This document shows, in pieces, positions 57,146-63,863 of a stretch of DNA of 64,000 bases. The notes below the pieces were generated by a model. The model worked only from the letters and a program-made list of their open reading frames with translations. It was not told the DNA's origin and ran no database searches. Made by a program: the position numbers and the translations under genes. Positions within the stretch are counted from its first letter, which is position 1; every line of letters starts with the position of its first letter. Source of the stretch: JAVBLD01 sp031553705 (GTDB lineage: Bacteria > Bacteroidota > Bacteroidia > Bacteroidales > Marinifilaceae); assembly GCA_031553705.1 (NCBI GenBank), contig JAVBLD010000029.1:23405-87404 (forward strand). Direction: 5' to 3'.

Positions 57146-57409
57146 TTAAAATTTCCGGATAATTTTAGTAAAGTCGTTACTGAATTCGTAGGACCGATGT
57201 GTTATGATGTACTGACAGCAGATTTTTATAAACAAATCATGGTTTTCCGGCCTGACATACCGGATAATATCATAGTATTCGTTTACATCTAACTGGTCAA
57301 GGGCAAGCCAAACCGACTTAAAATATTTGTCGTAGGCTTCGGAACCCATTTGAGAGCGGTATTCTTCGCGCCACTTCCAGTCTGTCAATTGATGATGACT
57401 TAAGTCCAT
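57146..57409 (-). CDS. Small early protein, unknown
   Basis: 87 residues (MDLSHHQLTDWKWREEYRSQ...), helical, aromatic-rich. It lies 26 bp before the primase-helicase gene and 1 bp after the next small gene. No family recognised. Confidence 0.6.
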   Translation of the reverse strand: MDLSHHQLTDWKWREEYRSQMGSEAYDKYFKSVWLALDQLDVNEYYDIIRYVRPENHDLFIKICCQYIITHRSYEFSNDFTKIIRKF

Positions 57410-57410
57410 G

Positions 57411-57587
57411 CTATTTATCTATATATCGTATTCTTGTTCCGAATTCGGTTTTCTCTACTACTTTTTTGCGTTTTTTGCTGAACTCTTTTTCCAGTTTCTT
57501 CATCTCCGCCAGGACGGCGTTGGCGGCGGCGAGTTCTTGTTTTCTGGACTCTGGGGAGTACCAGTTACGGTCGATAGATTCGTTCAT
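57411..57587 (-). CDS. Small basic coiled-coil protein
   Basis: 58 residues from ATG 57587: MNESIDRNWYSPESRKQELA, then an Ala/Lys/Glu helix (VLAEMKKLEKEFSKKRKKVV). The stop is 1 bp before the next start and the start is 12 bp after the methyltransferase stop, so it fits tightly into the operon. Unknown function. Confidence 0.6.
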   Translation of the reverse strand: MNESIDRNWYSPESRKQELAAANAVLAEMKKLEKEFSKKRKKVVEKTEFGTRIRYIDK

Positions 57588-57599
57588 GGCTTAATCTTT

Positions 57600-58340
57600 T
57601 CATGTATAGTTTAACCTATAATCTTCAATAATACACCTGAATAAATGTTCTGCTACCACAGGCATAACTGCATTTCCGAACGCTTTAATTTCGCGTGAGA
57701 AATTGGGAAACTCATGATCTGTCTGTATAGCTCTAACGTCTCGGAATCCTTTAGCCCGGCTAGTTGACACTCGTAAATAAGCCGGCGTTGGCGTCCACGC
57801 TTGCGAAGGTTCAAAAGTGCCTGGTGATTTGAGTATCTTACGCTGTGATCCGATGCGATGGGGGTAGGCAATAACATAGAGGCGTCTACGGAGGTGCGGG
57901 AAACCAAAGTCCGAAGCTCTATAACAATCCCATTCTGCATCGTACCCGATCGCGGAAAGGTCTGATAAGACATATTCAAATCCTTGTTTGAGCAATTCCG
58001 GAGAATTTTCAAGTAATAAATAAAGAGGCTTTGATTCATCTGTAATTCGACAAACCTCTTTCCAAAGGCAGCTTCGAGGACCTTTGATTCCTTTTTTGCC
58101 TGTATTGTTAGATATTGATATGTCCTGACAGGGAAAACCGGCAGAGATAATTTCTGTGAAAGGTGGGGTTTTAACCAGTCTGGCATCTGTGTAATGTGTT
58201 GCATCGGGAACTATTCTTTTAAGTTTATACCTCAAAAATCTGTCTATCTCACATGTCCATTTTGTTTTAATCCCGGCATGTTCAGCGCCGATTTCAAAGC
58301 CTCCACGGCCAGAGAATAGACTACCTAAAGAAAGACTCAT
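57600..58340 (-). CDS. DNA (cytosine-5) methyltransferase
   Basis: 246 residues from ATG 58340, which overlaps the upstream stop (ATGA). 5mC motifs in order: I SLFSGRGGFEIGAEHAG, IV SAGFPCQDIS with catalytic Cys (about 74), VI as LLLENSPELL, VIII DFGFPHLRRRLYVIA and X AFGNAVMPVVAEHL. It is short for the family (usually 300-400), with a small target-recognition region. No restriction endonuclease is adjacent, so it is probably an orphan enzyme protecting phage DNA or changing expression. Confidence 0.9.
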   Translation of the reverse strand: MSLSLGSLFSGRGGFEIGAEHAGIKTKWTCEIDRFLRYKLKRIVPDATHYTDARLVKTPPFTEIISAGFPCQDISISNNTGKKGIKGPRSCLWKEVCRITDESKPLYLLLENSPELLKQGFEYVLSDLSAIGYDAEWDCYRASDFGFPHLRRRLYVIAYPHRIGSQRKILKSPGTFEPSQAWTPTPAYLRVSTSRAKGFRDVRAIQTDHEFPNFSREIKAFGNAVMPVVAEHLFRCIIEDYRLNYT

Positions 58341-58576
58341 GATTTCTGATCTAACGATGACCAAAACTCTGTTACTTGCTGCATTATATTATCAAGTTCG
58401 TTTACGGCGTCATCTTCGTCCATCATGGCGAGGGAGAAATAATACAATACCGCTTGTGATACTCCGGCCATAAACGCCAGGCGAGTTTCTTTTTTTTGAA
58501 CCTCACCCATTTTTGATTCATCAAGGCATGCTTTTTTTAAGTAGATCTGATATTGTTCTTTTAGTTCGAATTTCAT
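58337..58576 (-). CDS. Small early protein, unknown
   Basis: 79 residues, helical and acidic (MKFELKEQYQIYLKKACLDE; MDEDDAVNELDNIMQQVTEF). Translationally coupled to the methyltransferase by ATGA overlap. No family recognised. Confidence 0.6.
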   Translation of the reverse strand: MKFELKEQYQIYLKKACLDESKMGEVQKKETRLAFMAGVSQAVLYYFSLAMMDEDDAVNELDNIMQQVTEFWSSLDQKS

Positions 58577-58622
58577 ATTACTATCTTATTTTTATATTTT
58601 TGCTGAAATAAATTTTCACAAC

Positions 58623-58775
58623 ATGGAACTAAGAAATTACCAAGAGAGTGTTAATCGGAAATACCGAGAAGATCAAGTTATTAAAGATAACAAAAGGACC
58701 TTTATTATTTCATTGTTTAGTCTCATTATTGCTTTTCTTGCCCTTATAGTTTCATTAATTAGTTTGATTAAATGA
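58623..58775 (+). CDS. Small single-pass membrane protein on the opposite strand
   Basis: 50 residues: a charged cytosolic part (MELRNYQESVNRKYREDQVI) and one strong membrane helix (FIISLFSLIIAFLALIVSLI). It is the only plus-strand gene inside the early block and its end overlaps the end of the convergent gene by 8 bp. A TATTTTTG -7-like element lies about 25 bp upstream. Topology suits a lysogenic-conversion or exclusion protein, but this is inference. Confidence 0.5.
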   Translation: MELRNYQESVNRKYREDQVIKDNKRTFIISLFSLIIAFLALIVSLISLIK

Positions 58776-59121
58776 AATAGGTACAAGCAAACACTCCGGA
58801 ATTGGAACTAAAATCTACCCTTACGCACATTTCGCCACAACATATAAAAGGCTTATCGCTCGTTATCGTGCCAGCAAGACCAAGGTTTTTGTCGAGGACA
58901 TTTATTCCTTTAACCATTTTATCAAGATCACTTTTAAATCGGTAGCTTGTAAATATTTTCAGTTTCTTACCGGAAGATTCATAACCTAATAATCCAGTAC
59001 GAAGACCTTCAACAATCTGAATAACTTTAGCTTCTATCTCTTGATGAGAAATGACTTTTGTGAAGGTTATTTCCTGTATGCATACATCAGGATGTTTTTT
59101 TTTGAAATCTTGTTTATTCAT
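58768..59121 (-). CDS. Early protein with Cys-rich C-terminus
   Basis: 117 residues (MNKQDFKKKHPDVCIQEITF..; PFICCGEMCVRVDFSSNSGV). The CC-x-x-x-C cluster could bind metal. It overlaps the next upstream gene by 4 bp (ATGA type). Unknown function. Confidence 0.58.
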   Translation of the reverse strand: MNKQDFKKKHPDVCIQEITFTKVISHQEIEAKVIQIVEGLRTGLLGYESSGKKLKIFTSYRFKSDLDKMVKGINVLDKNLGLAGTITSDKPFICCGEMCVRVDFSSNSGVFACTYFI

Positions 59122-59309
59122 TGGTTATTAGAATTAGGGCGTTTGGTCAGCGGATCTGTTCTTATGTCTTCTATATAACAATGTGAACACAATGTCTCTG
59201 TATCATCGATCCACCAACAAGGCCCGCTTATTGGATGTTGACAGGCGTTATTCCAGGTGCAACCACATTCCCGGCATACTCCGGATTGTTGTTTTTCGTT
59301 AGTTTCCAT
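59118..59309 (-). CDS. Small zinc-finger-like protein
   Basis: 63 residues from ATG 59309 (METNEKQQSGVCRECGCTWN). Cys/His pairs CxxC ... CQH ... CSHC suggest zinc binding. The start overlaps the upstream stop by 11 bp; a longer frame to 59348 would overlap by 50. Operon member, unknown role. Confidence 0.6.
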   Translation of the reverse strand: METNEKQQSGVCRECGCTWNNACQHPISGPCWWIDDTETLCSHCYIEDIRTDPLTKRPNSNNQ

Positions 59310-59562
59310 ATTGATTATAAATAAGTTCTCGTTGAAAAGTGGTTCCAAGCTGAAACATCGTTAAAGGAATAATTATTTCAAACGTGACAAATGAAAATGT
59401 AACGCGAATCCAACCAAAATGTCTTCGTATACCATCATGACACTTGGAATACTCCATTTCGATTGATTCCAAAGAATATTTTTTGATTCGCAAAGTCCTG
59501 AGTAATGCAGGAAGATCTTTATTCTCAATTGAGAGTGAATAAGTGAATTTAACTTCTTTCAT
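59299..59562 (-). CDS. Small early protein, unknown
   Basis: 87 residues (MKEVKFTYSLSIENKDLPAL..), beta-rich with a central SLESIEMEYSKCHDGIRRHF. 3 bp after the zinc-ribbon gene. No family recognised. Confidence 0.55.
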   Translation of the reverse strand: MKEVKFTYSLSIENKDLPALLRTLRIKKYSLESIEMEYSKCHDGIRRHFGWIRVTFSFVTFEIIIPLTMFQLGTTFQRELIYNQYGN

Positions 59563-59565
59563 ATG

Positions 59566-59754
59566 TCATTTTATTTTTTCAGTAGTATATGAAACGATTA
59601 TATCTCTGGTGTATTTGAACTTTTTATAGCATGATTCACACTCGATCACGTCTTCGCTGTATTGGTATTCCCAGCTATCTTGATGTACCTTACCGCAATA
59701 AGGGCATACAATTTCACTTGTGTTTTGATGCTCAAATTCTTCTTTCATATTCAT
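59566..59754 (-). CDS. Small zinc-ribbon protein
   Basis: 62 residues. Two Cys pairs, VCPYCGKVHQDSW and IECESCYKKFKYTR, form a typical zinc ribbon. Such proteins in phage early operons often modify transcription, which is not shown here. Confidence 0.65.
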   Translation of the reverse strand: MNMKEEFEHQNTSEIVCPYCGKVHQDSWEYQYSEDVIECESCYKKFKYTRDIIVSYTTEKIK

Positions 59755-59783
59755 CTTAGTTTAAAAATATGTGATTTGGGTTC

Positions 59784-60026
59784 TCATTTGTTTTTTCTAT
59801 AATCAGCGATTATATTACCTTCTTCATCTAAATAGGCAGTTTCCCACATCGGATGAAAACAAATAGAATAATTTCTATCACCTGTAATTTTAACTCTTAG
59901 TCCCATATCTGAAATTCCGGAAATCACTCCGGTCTCTCCATTTACAATAACAGTCATGCCCATTTTTAAAAAAGGCATATTGTAATACTTTTTTATTTGT
60001 TCAAAAGCGTATTCTCTTGCCGTCAT
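59784..60026 (-). CDS. Small early protein with KOW/SH3-like repeat
   Basis: 80 residues. GMTVIVNGETGVISGISDMG is a KOW-like barrel signature, followed by RVKITGDRNYSICFHPMWET. Overlaps the upstream gene by 4 bp. Possible nucleic-acid or ribosome contact, inferred only. Confidence 0.58.
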   Translation of the reverse strand: MTAREYAFEQIKKYYNMPFLKMGMTVIVNGETGVISGISDMGLRVKITGDRNYSICFHPMWETAYLDEEGNIIADYRKNK

Positions 60027-60295
60027 ATCTTAAATATTAAATCGAATTTCTCATCACGCTCCCGGACGACAAAGGCTTGTCCGTGTTCGTCCCACTTTAC
60101 GAAGATTCGACGCTCATGGAATAGCACTACGCCGACGGCATTGTAAATTACTCCGCTACATGTTTTCTGCACATAGTAGATGCAATGTGTGTATCCGCCT
60201 CGGGTTTTGGCGTTCTCAAAGTCGGATAGTTTGTATCCTTCTTTCTTTTTAAAGAGTTGCTTAATTAGATTCATAGCTTTAGATTTTGAAATCAT
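60023..60295 (-). CDS. Small early protein, unknown
   Basis: 90 residues (MISKSKAMNLIKQLFKKKEG; beta-rich end VVLFHERRIFVKWDEHGQAF). Start lies within the end of the 52-residue membrane-protein gene (17-bp overlap). No family recognised. Confidence 0.55.
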   Translation of the reverse strand: MISKSKAMNLIKQLFKKKEGYKLSDFENAKTRGGYTHCIYYVQKTCSGVIYNAVGVVLFHERRIFVKWDEHGQAFVVRERDEKFDLIFKI

Positions 60296-60437
60296 GTTTT
60301 ATAAACAGATAGCCAAATAAGGCGTTACACTCAAAAAATAAAGCTGAGGTCATGTCTTGATAAATCAGACATGCAGTGGCGAGGATTGCACATATTGCTG
60401 TGCATATCATCACGATAATCTTTAATGTTGTTTTCAT
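60279..60437 (-). CDS. Small membrane protein with strong Shine-Dalgarno
   Basis: 52 residues, mostly hydrophobic: MKTTLKIIVMICTAICAILA, and a second weaker segment ALFFECNALFGYLFI. A near-perfect AAGGAGGT lies 5 nt before the ATG, unusual in this phylum and good support for translation. It overlaps the next start by 17 bp. Function unknown. Confidence 0.6.
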   Translation of the reverse strand: MKTTLKIIVMICTAICAILATACLIYQDMTSALFFECNALFGYLFIKHDFKI

Positions 60438-60468
60438 TTTTACCTCCTTTTTATGTTAGGGAATTAAG

Positions 60469-60560
60469 CGGGAGAGGGGGAATCGAACCCCGGAGACCTT
60501 CTGTTAGCTGTTCGCGCGATAGCCGTTATCCTCACATTTTACGCCCTTGCGATCTCTCCC
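60469..60560 (-). ncRNA. tRNA-like element (degenerate or unusual)
   Basis: 92 nt. A perfect 7-bp acceptor stem (GGGAGAG/CTCTCCC), a T arm of four G-C pairs around loop TTCGATT, and a possible D arm (TCGCA/TGTGA with loop AGGGCGTAAAA). I could not build a proper anticodon arm with U33. It may be a decayed phage tRNA or a tRNA mimic. The 52-residue gene starts 32 nt downstream. Confidence 0.5.
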
Positions 60561-60563
60561 AAT

Positions 60564-60625
60564 TGCCCCGGATTAGAAGTCAATTCCGGGGCGAAACAAA
60601 GAACTCACCGCTTTTTACCGGTGCG
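60564..60625 (-). other. Tandem hairpins beside the tRNA-like element
   Basis: A GCCCCGG-14 nt-CCGGGGC hairpin (60564-60591) whose minus-strand loop contains GACTTCTAATC, as in tRNA-Arg(TCT) anticodon arms, and a CACCG/CGGTG hairpin (60606-60623). They fill the gap between the LuxR-like gene and the tRNA-like element. Confidence 0.5.
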
Positions 60626-60646
60626 GCATCCGGTTACATAACACCA

Positions 60647-61213
60647 CTAAATTCCGAGCTCGGTCGCTGTCGCTATTAGAGCGGCGATGTTGGCGACATT
60701 GAGTTTTTCTTTTAGGTTTGAAATCCGGCTTTTTACAGCGGATTCCGAGATACATAAGGTGTCGGCGGCCTGGATGGCTGTTTTGCCGGTTTTTAGTTCG
60801 CGGATGGTTTCAACCTCGTAACCTTTGATCTTTGTAGAGGTTCCGCAAAACTTACCTCTTCCCGGGCAATCAGTACGGGAACAAGCACTGTTATAGGAAT
60901 CCGGAGAGATTTGGCCGTCTATATTGTCCGGATCCCCATCCAATGAACCGAATTTGCAAAACAACCATTTCGAGAATCCAGACTCAAAGCCGGTTATCCC
61001 GAAGGTTTTCTGGATAAATTTTTGTCCTTCTTTATCGGCTAGATAAAGATCGATGAACTTTCGTTTTTCCATTGATGGTAGATCAGTAAATAAAGTACAG
61101 TTACCATTCTGTAAAGCGTACATTTGCCCGTCCAGGGCGAACAGTTCAGTTCCTGTGAAAATTCCTGCCGGAACTTTGGAACTTTGATCATAATTCGTTA
61201 ATTTTGCTTCCAT
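60647..61213 (-). CDS. LuxR-type HTH regulator
   Basis: 188 residues. The C-terminal about 60 residues are a GerE/LuxR DNA-binding domain (VETIRELKTGKTAIQAADTL, then ISESAVKSRISNLKEKLNV). The N-terminal part has four Cys (CSRTDCPGRGKFCG) that may bind metal and no receiver domain. It is the second early gene left of the switch and may control early or middle genes. Confidence 0.72.
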   Translation of the reverse strand: MEAKLTNYDQSSKVPAGIFTGTELFALDGQMYALQNGNCTLFTDLPSMEKRKFIDLYLADKEGQKFIQKTFGITGFESGFSKWLFCKFGSLDGDPDNIDGQISPDSYNSACSRTDCPGRGKFCGTSTKIKGYEVETIRELKTGKTAIQAADTLCISESAVKSRISNLKEKLNVANIAALIATATELGI

Positions 61214-61227
61214 TAGATTAAGTTATT

Positions 61228-61265
61228 ATCCCGCTGTGATTCCGCTAAGAGTGCAGCGGGATTTT
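61228..61265. terminator. Hairpin between the two first early genes
   Basis: Nine-bp arms ATCCCGCTG (61228-61236) and CAGCGGGAT (61254-61262), followed on the plus strand by TTTTGTTT. On the minus strand the tail is weak, so it would act as an antisense or attenuating terminator. Confidence 0.55.
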
Positions 61266-61268
61266 TGT

Positions 61269-61481
61269 TTATAAGGTTGAAATTAGTTTTTCCCGAGCCT
61301 CGATCTTTTCCTTATTTTCAAGGGCTAACTCAAGTAAAGCATTATAAACATGTTCACTACGGGTAAGCCCATTGGCGACCTGATAGATTAGTGCAAGGCT
61401 TTTGCCTGTTTTTTGTTGAATTATCTTAGCAAAGCCGCGCGGCAACCATTTTCTAATTTTTTTCATTTCTTCATTTTTCAT
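61269..61481 (-). CDS. Cro-like early HTH protein
   Basis: 70 residues with a helix-turn-helix (RGFAKIIQQKTGKSLALIYQ, then VANGLTRSEHVYNALLELA). First gene of the leftward early transcript, divergent from the repressor. Position and size suit the Cro role in the lytic/lysogenic switch. Confidence 0.7.
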   Translation of the reverse strand: MKNEEMKKIRKWLPRGFAKIIQQKTGKSLALIYQVANGLTRSEHVYNALLELALENKEKIEAREKLISTL

Positions 61482-61538
61482 GCTTTTTACTATTTTTTTT
61501 ATTAAACCTTTGTACTAACTTGCTACAAATTTACAGTA

Positions 61539-61571
61539 CAAATATAAAGAATTTCTTTATAGAAAAACAAA
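61539..61571 (-). promoter_or_regulatory. Leftward early promoter
   Basis: Minus-strand -7 TATATTTG (61539-61546) and -33 TTTG (61568-61571), spacer 21 bp, with an operator palindrome inside the spacer. Confidence 0.65.
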
Positions 61572-61590
61572 GAATTTAATAGAATTCTTT
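61546..61590. promoter_or_regulatory. Repressor operators
   Basis: Two related palindromes: AAAGAA-T-TTCTTT (61546-61558) and AAAGAATT-6 nt-AATTCTTT (61569-61590). They lie in the divergent cro/cI interval, over the leftward promoter and just before the repressor start. Confidence 0.65.
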
Positions 61591-61604
61591 TATATTATTT
61601 TTAT

Positions 61605-62048
61605 ATGACTGAAAACGAGAGACTTAAAATCATTAGAAGAAAACTCGGGTTATCTCAAGCGGAGCTGGCAGAAAGATTATATATGAAACAGGGGAGTATA
61701 TCTGATGCCGAGAGAGGGAGCAAGGGTATTAAAGTATCGAATACTATAAAATTCTTATTGAATAAAGAATTCTATGTAAATATAGAATGGATTGAAACTG
61801 GCAAGGGAGAAATATTCTTAAAAAAAGAGAGTGAACGTGACATTGATAAAGTCGACAAGGAACTAGGATTAGAAAAAGAAGAGGACTTGACAATATCTAG
61901 GCTTATCACTTTGCTTGAAAAGAAAGATAAACAACTTGAAAATTTAATACGGATGCTGGATGACCAAATCCAGATTAATAAAAAAATCAATGTCCGGCCG
62001 GACAGTGCAACATGTGCCGCTGCAAGTGGCTCTGGAATAGAAAAGTAA
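61605..62048 (+). CDS. CI-like phage repressor (XRE family)
   Basis: 147 residues. An XRE helix-turn-helix at residues 6-60 (LKIIRRKLGLSQAELAERLY, MKQGSISDAERGSKG) and a C-terminal coiled coil (LEKKDKQLENLIRMLDDQIQ) for oligomerisation. No LexA-like peptidase domain is present, so induction is not by self-cleavage. Divergent from the Cro-like gene and followed 26 bp later by the exonuclease-BRCT gene. Confidence 0.85.
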   Translation: MTENERLKIIRRKLGLSQAELAERLYMKQGSISDAERGSKGIKVSNTIKFLLNKEFYVNIEWIETGKGEIFLKKESERDIDKVDKELGLEKEEDLTISRLITLLEKKDKQLENLIRMLDDQIQINKKINVRPDSATCAAASGSGIEK

Positions 62049-62074
62049 GAAAATATTGATTAAACACTCTAAAT

Positions 62075-63433
62075 ATGGAAGCCAACTTAAACAATATTGA
62101 ATACACAGCATATATGTTAGCGTACAAGTTTACGACTGAGAGTGAAAAGCCATGGAGAGGTGATACCAGGAAGAAAATAGAGTACGAACTTTTTATAACC
62201 TCCATGCCTGATATGGAGAAATTTAAAAAAGTATTAGACAAAGAACTACAACGAACTTCTAAACTCGAAAAGCGGTATATAGAATATGTAGAAGAATGGA
62301 AGCAAACTATCGGTTCTTTAATCCAATATTTTGAAAAAGATCAAGCTACACGTATTTTGAGCCAAAAACCTTATATAGAAGATACGTGCCAACATTCCGT
62401 ATATTGTAAAGACTTTTCAGAATTAAATCTCTATTTACATAACAGAAAATTAGATCATACCTGTTCTGATGCTGAGGTTGGGTGTTTATCTACTTTATTG
62501 ACAGAAATACAACGTGTCATTGAATATGAGATTTCGATGAAAGAAACTCTTTCAAATACCAACTTTGTAAGTATTGATTTCGAACATGCTACTCCAGAAA
62601 AGGGAACAATATGTTCTGTCGGAATTGTATCTATTGAAAATGGACTTATTACAGATACATTCAGCTCATTGATTCAGCCGCCAAACAATGAATACTTCTC
62701 ATATAATTCTACAATTCACGGGATATTCGAAACGGATACTTATAATGCACCCAGTTTTATCGAAGTTTGGCCTGAAATTAAAAAACGGATAGCCAACAAA
62801 ACAGTGATTGCGCATGGTGCAATGCATACAGAAAGACATTGTCTTATGCAAGCGTTGAATATAAACAACATTGATGAAGATCTAAATATTAATTGGATTG
62901 ATACACAAGAAATATGTCCGGCAAAACTTGAAGTTATATGTAACGTTTGTAAAATAGAATTACAACATCATAATGCGCTGTCAGATGCAATGGCCTGTGC
63001 AAAAATATATCTTCTTTGGATTGCGGATTTACTGCCTTTAGAGAGTATATTATTCGAGAATCAGAAAGAAATAAAGGATCGTATTGCGGATTTCAGAGAA
63101 AATCACCAACCTATTGAGAAAAGATTGCTTTTCCCTGAATTTGAAACAGTAACAAATAAAGATAATCCCTTCTTTCAGAAGAAAGTTGTAATCTCCGGTA
63201 CCTTTGACTATTGGCCGGACAGAAACGACCTTGCAATAAAAATGCAATCACTTGGTGCAGATATTGACAGAGGTGTCGGGAAATACACACAAATACTATG
63301 TGCCGGCCACGGGTGCGGGCCAAGTAAAAAACAGCAAATGCAAGACCTTATTGCAAATGGTAAAGATGCTAAGATTTTAAATGAACAACAAATTATAGAA
63401 TTATTGACACAATGTGGAGAACTGGATAATTAA
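62075..63433 (+). CDS. DnaQ-like exonuclease with C-terminal BRCT domain
   Basis: 452 residues. The N-terminal about 155 residues are unrecognised and helical. The DEDDh exonuclease runs about 160-320: FVSIDFEHATPEKGTICSVG (Asp/Glu), VIAHGAMHTERHCL (Asp replaced by Met-His in this block) and HHNALSDAMACAK (His...Asp). A BRCT domain follows (about 365-450; KKVVISGTFDYWPDRNDLAI). It is transcribed with the repressor, so it is a lysogeny-expressed cargo gene. DNA repair or defence against other phages are both possible. Confidence 0.8.
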   Translation: MEANLNNIEYTAYMLAYKFTTESEKPWRGDTRKKIEYELFITSMPDMEKFKKVLDKELQRTSKLEKRYIEYVEEWKQTIGSLIQYFEKDQATRILSQKPYIEDTCQHSVYCKDFSELNLYLHNRKLDHTCSDAEVGCLSTLLTEIQRVIEYEISMKETLSNTNFVSIDFEHATPEKGTICSVGIVSIENGLITDTFSSLIQPPNNEYFSYNSTIHGIFETDTYNAPSFIEVWPEIKKRIANKTVIAHGAMHTERHCLMQALNINNIDEDLNINWIDTQEICPAKLEVICNVCKIELQHHNALSDAMACAKIYLLWIADLLPLESILFENQKEIKDRIADFRENHQPIEKRLLFPEFETVTNKDNPFFQKKVVISGTFDYWPDRNDLAIKMQSLGADIDRGVGKYTQILCAGHGCGPSKKQQMQDLIANGKDAKILNEQQIIELLTQCGELDN

Positions 63434-63546
63434 CAAGTAATTAATAGAGATAATTAATATTATTTCCCCGAAACGAAAAACGATACCGAAACAACAGAAA
63501 AGACATAACACATTATGAATAAAGGCATAAGAGACGGGTTGAAGTT

Positions 63547-63566
63547 CCCGATATTCTCCACAAATA
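63547..63566. other. attR core / start of a second element
   Basis: Exact copy of the 20-bp core at 22,137. To its left CGGG-TTGAAGT-TCCCG mimics the tRNA T arm. To its right lies not ordinary chromosome but another integrase leader, so this site is also the left end of a second integrated element. Confidence 0.88.
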
Positions 63567-63573
63567 CAGACTA

Positions 63574-63598
63574 TGTAACACATTCACAGCGTGTTACA
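63574..63598 (+). promoter_or_regulatory. Integrase-leader hairpin, second copy
   Basis: Eight-bp arms TGTAACAC and GTGTTACA with a 9-nt loop, matching the hairpin at 22161-22189 in place but with changed, still paired arms. The downstream leader GTTGGGGAACTGAAAACTAA is identical in both copies. Confidence 0.6.
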
Positions 63599-63680
63599 AT
63601 TTCGGCTTTGATAAATAACGTTTCTATTAGTTTTTGTCTTCTTTTTTTTGTTGGGGAACTGAAAACTAAAAGGCAAAAAA

Positions 63681-63863
63681 ATGGAAACAAAAATTGCAAC
63701 AAGGCCCTATTTAGTAGAGTCCGAAAAAGGATGGTATATTTATCTATCGGTACGAGATCCGAGAACGGGGAAGATGTATCCAAAAAAAATCGAAAGAGGA
63801 TTCGCATCTTGTCTAAATGCTACAGAGAAAAGAACTCATGCCCAAAAACTTATCAAAGAATAC
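63681..63863 (+). pseudogene. int: Second integrase, truncated after 61 codons by an IS element
   Basis: The first 61 residues match the intact integrase at 22272 with 6 substitutions. After ..KLIKEY the frame leaves the homologous sequence exactly where a TGGAATTCC terminus begins, and stops at once. The rest is presumably beyond the IS, outside the window. Confidence 0.88.

Noticed and set aside
57600..58576. Restriction-modification system
   Set aside because: The methyltransferase has no endonuclease-like neighbour; adjacent genes are short unknown phage proteins.
60469..60560. Canonical phage tRNA
   Set aside because: Acceptor and T arm are good but no anticodon stem with U33 could be built in any register, and position 49 does not pair. 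Reported as tRNA-like only.
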